Assembly: GCA_012270135.1 (NCBI GenBank)
Contig: JAAXIW010000346.1
Span: 1-11,263, forward strand
DNA: 11,263 bases
From: Brevundimonas sp.
GTDB lineage: Bacteria > Pseudomonadota > Alphaproteobacteria > Caulobacterales > Caulobacteraceae
Direction: 5' to 3'
In this document: piece after piece, positions 7,066 to 11,263 of the stretch
Numbering within the stretch: the first letter of the stretch is position 1
Layout: each line of letters starts with the position of its first letter
Program-made: the position numbers and the translations under genes
The notes under the pieces: generated by a model
The model's database searches: none
What the model was told of the DNA's origin: nothing
The model's input: only the letters and a program-made list of their open reading frames with translations

Positions 7066-7094
7066 TGATCCGGTCGAAGTTTTCCCGCGTATGA
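7066..7094 (+). promoter_or_regulatory. ECF11/RpoE-type autoregulatory promoter of the sigma/anti-sigma/DUF1295 operon
   Basis: TGATCC (7066-7071), 16 bases, then CGTATGA (7088-7094). TGATCC is the -35 known for RpoE of the RpoE-ChrR system in Rhodobacter, so the sigma factor probably activates its own operon. The expected start of transcription is about 7100-7102, essentially at the first ATG of the sigma gene (7101). Its -35 lies only 4 bases from the divergent -35. Confidence 0.8.
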
Positions 7095-7100
7095 GGGCTG

Positions 7101-7706
7101 ATGCATGGAATGGTTTCGGACATGGGCGCTGCGCGGGCCGGCGTCTTGAACGGCGAAGCCGATCACGACCGCCTCATCCAGGCGGTGGCGCGCGAGCGTG
7201 ATCGCGAGGCCTTCGCGGCGCTGTTCGACCATTGCGCGCCGCGCCGGACGGCCTGGCTGATGCGGTCCGGCGCGGCCGCGGCGGCCGCCGACGACTTCGC
7301 CCAGGACGCCATGCTGACCGTCTGGCGCAAGGCGGAGCTGTTCGACCCGGCGCGGGCCCGGGCGGCGACCTGGATCTTCACCATCGCCCGCAATCGCCGC
7401 ATCGACGCCCTCCGAAGGGACGCGCGGCCGCTGCCTGTTCCGGAAATCCGTCTCGCCGCGCCCGAGCCGGATCGCCCGGACGACCTGTTTCAGACCCGCG
7501 AGGACGAGGATCGCGTCAGAACGGCCCTGCGAAGCCTGAAACCGGACCAGATCGAGGTCATCCAGATGGCCTTCTTCCAGGACCTGACCCACGCCGAGGT
7601 GGCCCAGTCTCTCTCCCTCCCTCTCGGAACCGTAAAATCGAGGATACGCAACGCGATGATCAAGCTCAGGGATCTGCTCGATCAGCCTGTCGGGGAACAA
7701 TCATGA
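7101..7706 (+). CDS. rpoE: ECF sigma factor, RpoE/ECF11 type (up to 201 aa)
   Basis: An extracytoplasmic-function sigma factor that directs RNA polymerase to TGATCC-type promoters. Region 2 spans about 35-107 (REAFAALFDHCAPRRTAWLMRSGA, split here as REAFAALFDH and LMRSGA, then DDFAQDAMLTVWRKAELFDP and TWIFTIARNRRIDALRR). Region 4 spans about 135-190 (LKPDQIEVIQMAFFQDLTHA and LPLGTVKSRIRNAMIKLRDLL). These follow R. sphaeroides RpoE closely as I recall it, and the next gene is a ChrR-like anti-sigma factor, which fixes the group. The start is uncertain: ATG codons occur at 7101, 7110 and 7122. The predicted transcription start at about 7101 would make the first leaderless, and the third gives the N-terminus closest to the family. 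The stop overlaps the next start as ATGA. The trigger is inferred to be singlet oxygen or organic peroxide by analogy. Confidence 0.93.
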   Translation: MHGMVSDMGAARAGVLNGEADHDRLIQAVARERDREAFAALFDHCAPRRTAWLMRSGAAAAAADDFAQDAMLTVWRKAELFDPARARAATWIFTIARNRRIDALRRDARPLPVPEIRLAAPEPDRPDDLFQTREDEDRVRTALRSLKPDQIEVIQMAFFQDLTHAEVAQSLSLPLGTVKSRIRNAMIKLRDLLDQPVGEQS

Positions 7707-8338
7707 ACGCCCTGCGCCAACCATCCGAGGAACGGCTGCTGGCCTATGCCGCCGGCGTCCTCAGCCCGCCCGAATCCGTGGTCGTGGCCACCCACCTGTC
7801 GATGCGGCCGGAGACCGCGCAATGGGTCGATGCGCTGCAGGCCGTCGGCGGCGACATGCTCGACGCCATTGAACCCGCGCCGGTGGCCGACGGCCTTCTG
7901 GCCCGCACGCTGGCCAGTCTGTCCGAGGCGGAGCCCGTGCCGTTGCCGGAACCCGCCAACGACATGACGGAGCTGCCCGAGCCCCTGCGCGGCTATGCGC
8001 TCGGCCCGTGGCGCTGGATCGGTCCGGACATGCGTGTCCGCGATGTGCTGGCCCCGCGCGACGGCGACTGCCGGGTCATCCTGCTCAGCATCGGCCCCGG
8101 CCGCACCACTCCGGTCCACACCCACCAGGGGGTTGAGCTGACCTGCGTCATCTCCGGCGCCTATGAAACCGACGAGGGCCGGTTCGGCCCCGGCGATTTC
8201 GAGGAAGCCGACGGCGAGGTCCACCACCGTCCCCGCACCGTCTCCGCCGAGCCCTGCCTGTGCGTGGTCGCCCTCGACGGCCAGATCCGTCTCGACGGCT
8301 GGATAGGGTCGCTGCTGCAGCCGTTCGTCCGTCTGTGA
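7703..8338 (+). CDS. chrR: ChrR-like cupin anti-sigma factor lacking most sigma-binding-domain zinc ligands (211 aa)
   Basis: An anti-sigma factor that should hold the adjacent ECF sigma factor inactive in the cytoplasm. The N-terminal anti-sigma domain (1-75) aligns without gaps to remembered R. sphaeroides ChrR (LLAYAAG at 12-18, VVATHLS at 27-33). Of its zinc ligands H6/H31/C35/C38, only H31 remains; the others are Q6, R35 and T38. The C-terminal cupin domain (about 100-195) keeps its metal site: H139, H141 and E145 in the VHTHQGVEL segment, and H175. It also keeps C185-x-C187, equivalent to the CxC of ChrR, and the LLQPF ending. The start overlaps the sigma stop (ATGA), the usual tight coupling of sigma and anti-sigma. 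The fold and partner are clear; whether it inhibits without zinc, as RseA-type domains do, is inference. Confidence 0.93.
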   Translation: MNALRQPSEERLLAYAAGVLSPPESVVVATHLSMRPETAQWVDALQAVGGDMLDAIEPAPVADGLLARTLASLSEAEPVPLPEPANDMTELPEPLRGYALGPWRWIGPDMRVRDVLAPRDGDCRVILLSIGPGRTTPVHTHQGVELTCVISGAYETDEGRFGPGDFEEADGEVHHRPRTVSAEPCLCVVALDGQIRLDGWIGSLLQPFVRL

Positions 8339-9144
8339 TCGCCCTGCTCATCCCCTGGGGACTCGCCGCCCTGTTCCTCTGCGCCGTCATGGCGGCGGCG
8401 TGGGCGGTGCAGCGCAGGACGGGGCAGGGGGGCTGGGCCGACGTCTTCTGGTCGTTCGGCCTGTGCGCCGCCGGGGCCGGCGCGGCCCTCTGTCCGGTCG
8501 ACGGCCCGCCCGACGCCCGTCAGTGGCTGGCCGCCGGGCTCGCCGCGCTGTGGGGCGTGCGCCTCGGCTCTCACATCGCCGGCCGCTCCCTGTCCGGACC
8601 CGAGGACGCCCGCTACGCCCGGCTGCGCGAGGACTGGGGCGCGAATTTCCAGCCTCGCCTGTGCGCCTTCCTCCAGCTCCAGGCGGGCGCGGCGGCCGTT
8701 CTGGTCCTGCCGATCCTGCTCGCCGCGCACAATCGCCAAGGCCCGCTGGGACTGCAGGACGCCCTCGGCGCCGCGCTTCTGCTCGCCGGTGTGCTCGGAG
8801 CCGGGATCGCGGACCGGCAACTGGCCGCCTTCCGCGCCGATCCGGAAACCACCCGCGATCAGGTCATGGACCGCGGCCTGTGGGCGTGGTCTCGCCACCC
8901 TAACTACTTCTTTGAATGGCTGGGCTGGTGCGCCTGGCCGGTTCTGGCCATCGATCTCGGCGGCGACCGACCGTGGGGTTGGCTGGCCCTGATCGGCCCC
9001 GCCTACATCTACTGGCTGCTGACCAAGGTGTCCGGCATCCCCCCACTGGAAGAGCATATGCGCCGCAGCCGGCCCGAGGCCTTCGCCCGCTACGCCGCCC
9101 GCACGCCCGTCTTCTTCCCGAGACCGCCTAGATCGCCAGATTGA
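8335..9144 (+). CDS. DUF1295 integral membrane protein, steroid-reductase/ICMT-like (269 aa)
   Basis: A polytopic inner-membrane protein of the DUF1295 family, related in fold to steroid 5-alpha-reductases and isoprenylcysteine carboxyl methyltransferases. A lipid reductase or methyltransferase role is therefore plausible but unproven. Hydrophobic segments lie near 3-24, 39-54, 64-80, 113-131, 141-158, 195-208 and 213-230. The family signature is at the C-terminal end: GLWAWSRHPNYFFEWLGWCA (181-200), then KVSGIPPLEEHMRRSRPEAFARY (KVSGIPPLEEHM and PEAFARY) and a proline-rich tail. The GTG start overlaps the anti-sigma stop (GTGA), making it the third gene of the autoregulated operon, so its product should rise with the stress response. 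Its 3' end overlaps the convergent DUF2177 gene by 17 bases. Length is usual for the family. Confidence 0.92.
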   Translation: MIALLIPWGLAALFLCAVMAAAWAVQRRTGQGGWADVFWSFGLCAAGAGAALCPVDGPPDARQWLAAGLAALWGVRLGSHIAGRSLSGPEDARYARLREDWGANFQPRLCAFLQLQAGAAAVLVLPILLAAHNRQGPLGLQDALGAALLLAGVLGAGIADRQLAAFRADPETTRDQVMDRGLWAWSRHPNYFFEWLGWCAWPVLAIDLGGDRPWGWLALIGPAYIYWLLTKVSGIPPLEEHMRRSRPEAFARYAARTPVFFPRPPRSPD

Positions 9145-9547
9145 GCATCTTCATCAGGCGCAGCGCCACGGCGCAGGCCGCCGCCGACGAGACGCCGCTG
9201 ACCACCACGCCCCAGGTCATGTCCATCAGGGTGATCTTCAGTCCCCAGGTCTTCAACGTCGCGTAGTTGGTCAGATCGTAGGTGCCGTAGGCGAACAGGC
9301 CGAACAGCGCACCCCACATCAGCGCCGTCTTCCAGTCCCCGGTCTTGAGCCCCGGCAGCACCGCGAAGATCGTCAGGCCCGCCGCGTACAGGGTGTAGAA
9401 GGCGATGGCCGGGACCAGCCGGAACTTGTCCGCCAGCACCTCGCCGATCAACGGCCGATAGACCCGGTCGCCCATGTTGCCGAGCCAGATCGTGTCGATC
9501 ACGCTGAAGATGACGAGAACCGTCACGAACGCGAGCGCCTGGGTCAT
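9128..9547 (-). CDS. DUF2177 family membrane protein (139 aa)
   Basis: A small inner-membrane protein with four likely transmembrane helices (about 5-22, 45-66, 75-93, 108-130). Family features are FSVIDTIWLGNMGDRVYRP near 14-32, FYTLYAAGLTIFAVLPGL, the GALFGLFAYGTYDLTNYATL segment and the WGLKITLMDMTWG stretch with conserved acidic residues inside or beside helices. Its biochemical role is unknown. DUF2177 genes often accompany CFA-like and DUF1295 genes in alpha- and gammaproteobacteria, and here it has its own promoter of the same ECF type, which ties it to the regulon. The ATG at 9545-9547 has GGAG 6 bases upstream. It is transcribed towards DUF1295 with an overlap of 17 bases and no visible terminator between them. 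Confidence 0.93.
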   Translation of the reverse strand: MTQALAFVTVLVIFSVIDTIWLGNMGDRVYRPLIGEVLADKFRLVPAIAFYTLYAAGLTIFAVLPGLKTGDWKTALMWGALFGLFAYGTYDLTNYATLKTWGLKITLMDMTWGVVVSGVSSAAACAVALRLMKMLNLAI

Positions 9548-9571
9548 GGGTGTCTCCTGTCAGCCCGGCGT

Positions 9572-9600
9572 GATTACGCGCGACAGGGGCGGGTGGATCA
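9572..9600 (-). promoter_or_regulatory. ECF11/RpoE-type promoter of the DUF2177 gene
   Basis: On the minus strand, TGATCC (9600-9595), then exactly 16 bases, then CGTAATC (9578-9572). The -35 is identical to the sigma operon promoter, and the spacing and CGTA match all three sites. Transcription would begin about 9565, giving a leader of about 18 bases that contains the GGAG ribosome site. Confidence 0.78.
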
Positions 9601-9688
9601 GTCGGGGCTGAACCGGGCCGTACTCCCAAAATATCGGCATGGGCGGCGTGACCGGTTTACGGAGCCCGGTTCCCGAGTGCAAATGACC

Positions 9689-9707
9689 GAACGGATGGGA
9701 GCCGTTC
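9689..9707 (+). promoter_or_regulatory. Perfect 6-bp hairpin displaying the Shine-Dalgarno in its loop, directly before the ATG at 9708
   Basis: GAACGG (9689-9694) and CCGTTC (9702-9707) are exact inverted repeats around a 7-base loop, ATGGGAG, which carries the GGGAG ribosome-binding site. The stem ends at the base before the start codon. It could tune initiation or be chance; the rest of the 160-base gap (9548-9707) holds the DUF2177 promoter on the other strand and no convincing plus-strand promoter. Confidence 0.45.
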
Positions 9708-10739
9708 ATGTTTGTCCTCGCGATCCTGGCGGCCCTCGCCATTCAGCAAACCCCGGTTGAGCCCGACCGGAACTGTCTCGATGACAACCACACCGACCGC
9801 TGCGACGCTGTGGAACAGGCCCGTGTCCGCGCCCTTCTTGGCGCCCCCGCCATCGAGGACGAGGCCGCGGCCGGCGCCGAGATCTATCGGGCCTTCTTCG
9901 TTGACGGGTACGGGCGAGACATGCCGGCCGTGAGCTTCGAGCGTCGCAATGGCGAACCGCCGAAGGTTGTGGTTCTGGGGGAGGAAGGCGCGAGGCTCGA
10001 GGATTGGGCCAGCGCCGAAACCTGGGATGCGGTCGTGAGCGCATCCCGGCTGGCGGATCGCGTCCTCATCCCTCTGGAGGCGAACCCTGACGAGGAGGTG
10101 ATCTGCCTCCACTCATGGGTGACGACGGTGGAAATGGCGAACTCGCGCCCGGACTTCGACCGGGTTCCCGTGCGTCGCAGGACCGAGGACGCCTGCGGCG
10201 GGGCGCTGACCAACCGGTTCGCCCACCTGCTCGCCGACCTCGCCTTGAAAGGCCTCCCATCCTGCGCCGTGCTTGATCCCGCCCACAGCCGCAACAGCGT
10301 GACCTTACTAGAGACCTGTCTCGGGCTCGAGGGAGACACGATGGCGGCTGCCGAGCTCTGGAATCAGGCCCGGATTCCGTATGAAAATACAGAAGCCGCC
10401 TGGCGCACATGGCTCGGCTACGGAAACGTTCAGCCCCGAATCGACTGGGCGGGCGAGGTTGTCCAGGAGACCAACTTCTCCCGCCTTGGAGATACTCGTC
10501 CGCCTCCCGACGCGGCTGCGTTCCTGAAGGACCGTCTCGGGAGCGTGGACTTCTACTCCGTATTCCAGAACCGGGTTGCGGCCTCGACTTCCGCCGACGC
10601 GCTGATCGACGGGGTGATCCAGTTGAGGTCCGGTGAGCAGTTGCGGGTGGCGTCCTACCGTCAGGTATGGCGCAAGGAGGACGGGTTCGATTGGCAACTG
10701 GCGACCTGGACGATCGAGCCTTTCACGGTTGTCGACTGA
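9708..10739 (+). CDS. Unrecognised exported protein (343 aa)
   Basis: I do not recognise this protein. It starts with a short hydrophobic segment (MFVLAILAALAIQQTP) that looks like a compact signal peptide, so export to the periplasm is likely. Six cysteines (23, 32, 133, 163, 186, 204) could form three disulfides. C23 and C32 frame an acidic NCLDDNHTDRC segment just after the signal. The body is mixed, with no transmembrane helix and no catalytic motif that I can name. The C-terminal strands (LRVASYRQVWRKEDG, then DWQLATWTIEPF) faintly recall an NTF2-like fold. The ATG has GGGAG 6 bases upstream within a small hairpin. Back-to-back rare leucine codons TTA-CTA occur at residues 200-201, unusual in this GC-rich context. 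The next gene begins one base after its stop. It may be a lineage-restricted gene; involvement in the neighbouring regulon is not supported. Confidence 0.8.
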   Translation: MFVLAILAALAIQQTPVEPDRNCLDDNHTDRCDAVEQARVRALLGAPAIEDEAAAGAEIYRAFFVDGYGRDMPAVSFERRNGEPPKVVVLGEEGARLEDWASAETWDAVVSASRLADRVLIPLEANPDEEVICLHSWVTTVEMANSRPDFDRVPVRRRTEDACGGALTNRFAHLLADLALKGLPSCAVLDPAHSRNSVTLLETCLGLEGDTMAAAELWNQARIPYENTEAAWRTWLGYGNVQPRIDWAGEVVQETNFSRLGDTRPPPDAAAFLKDRLGSVDFYSVFQNRVAASTSADALIDGVIQLRSGEQLRVASYRQVWRKEDGFDWQLATWTIEPFTVVD

Positions 10740-10740
10740 C

Positions 10741-11263
10741 ATGATGCGCCGCCTCCTCGATTTCATTCTCAACATGGAGGGCCGCCGGTGGCGGACCCTG
10801 CTGGCGACGGCGTTGCTGCTCGGCGCCACCGTGGCCCTGCTGATGATCGGCAAGAGCCAGATGGGGCTGGAGGCCGAGGAGAAGCTTGAGGCCTGGCTGC
10901 AGGGCTACGCCGGCAGCCCCTGGGCCTTCGCCGCGACGGTGGCCCTGTTCATCGCCGCCGCCTTCATCGGCGCGCCGCAGTTCATCCTGATCGCCGCCTG
11001 CGTGGTCGCCTTCGGTCCGTCGCTGGGCTTCTTCTACAGCTGGGCGGCGACGGTGGCCTCGGCGGGGGTCACCTACTGGCTGGGGCGCGGCCCCACGGCG
11101 CGGCTGCTCGACCGCCACGGCGGGCGCACGCTGGGCCGGCTCAAGGGCTTCGTCGGCAAGAACGCCTTCTACGCCAGCTTCATGATCCGCAACGTACCCT
11201 CGGCGCCGTTCATCGTCGTCAACATGGCCTTCGGCGCCACCCGCGCCTCCTTCCCAGCCTATC
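10741..11263 (+). CDS. VTT-domain (TVP38/TMEM64/DedA-like) membrane protein, N-terminal 174 residues; runs off the right edge
   Basis: The frame stays open from ATG 10741 to the window end. The product begins MMRRLLDFILNMEGRRWRTL, followed by a transmembrane segment (about 19-36), an amphipathic stretch, further hydrophobic segments (about 61-90 and 92-110) with a GAPQFILIAACVVAFGP re-entrant-type loop, a WLGRGPTARLLDRHGG loop, then MIRNVPSAPFIVVNMAFGAT. The R-x-x-P-x-x-PF-x-x-x-N-x-x-x-G pattern is the hallmark of the VTT/SNARE-associated family, whose members in various organisms act in lipid scrambling, undecaprenyl-phosphate recycling or transport. It starts one base after the preceding stop, without a strong Shine-Dalgarno, so translation may be coupled. 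An ATG at 10744 or 10774 could also be used. Substrate is unknown. Confidence 0.85.
   Translation, partial: MMRRLLDFILNMEGRRWRTLLATALLLGATVALLMIGKSQMGLEAEEKLEAWLQGYAGSPWAFAATVALFIAAAFIGAPQFILIAACVVAFGPSLGFFYSWAATVASAGVTYWLGRGPTARLLDRHGGRTLGRLKGFVGKNAFYASFMIRNVPSAPFIVVNMAFGATRASFPAY

Overview
The window is GC-rich DNA with dense, overlapping genes. Gene content and protein style point to an alphaproteobacterium. Caulobacterales (Brevundimonas-like) is my best guess, from general resemblance rather than any search. No rRNA, tRNA, CRISPR array, insertion sequence or phage gene is visible, and no gene-free stretch exceeds about 160 bases.

Layout. Minus strand, read right to left from about 7040: an FAD amine-oxidase-like flavoprotein (5647-6993), a DUF1365 protein (4880-5650) and a cyclopropane-fatty-acid-synthase-like SAM enzyme (3660-4883), joined by 4-base GTGA overlaps. 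Next come a DUF305 protein (2939-3589), a large secreted LVIVD-type beta-propeller (1031-2911) and a secreted NTF2/SnoaL-like protein (471-1019). Last is the N-terminal part of a class I aminotransferase (1-400), a housekeeping neighbour. Plus strand from 7101: an ECF sigma factor of the RpoE/ECF11 type, a ChrR-like cupin anti-sigma factor (ATGA overlap) and a DUF1295 membrane protein (GTGA overlap). A DUF2177 membrane protein (9128-9547, minus) converges on DUF1295 and overlaps it by 17 bases. On the right are an unrecognised exported protein (9708-10739, plus) and the start of a VTT/TVP38-family membrane protein (10741 to the window end).

How it works together. The core (about 3660-9600) looks like a self-contained singlet-oxygen or membrane-stress regulon. 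Three promoters share one architecture, T(G/C)ATCC-N16-CGTA: one drives sigma/anti-sigma/DUF1295, a back-to-back one drives flavoprotein/DUF1365/CFA-like, and one drives DUF2177. The -35 matches my recollection of the RpoE-ChrR consensus of Rhodobacter sphaeroides. The enzyme set suggests that, when the sigma factor is freed, the cell modifies unsaturated phospholipid acyl chains in place by methylation, desaturation or cyclopropanation, and perhaps makes furan fatty acids.

Most unusual points: the ChrR-like anti-sigma factor has lost three of the four zinc ligands of its sigma-binding domain but keeps its cupin metal site and CxC motif; the CFA-like enzyme has substitutions at two bicarbonate-site positions; and the DUF305/LVIVD/NTF2 cassette includes a propeller with histidines on most of its blades.
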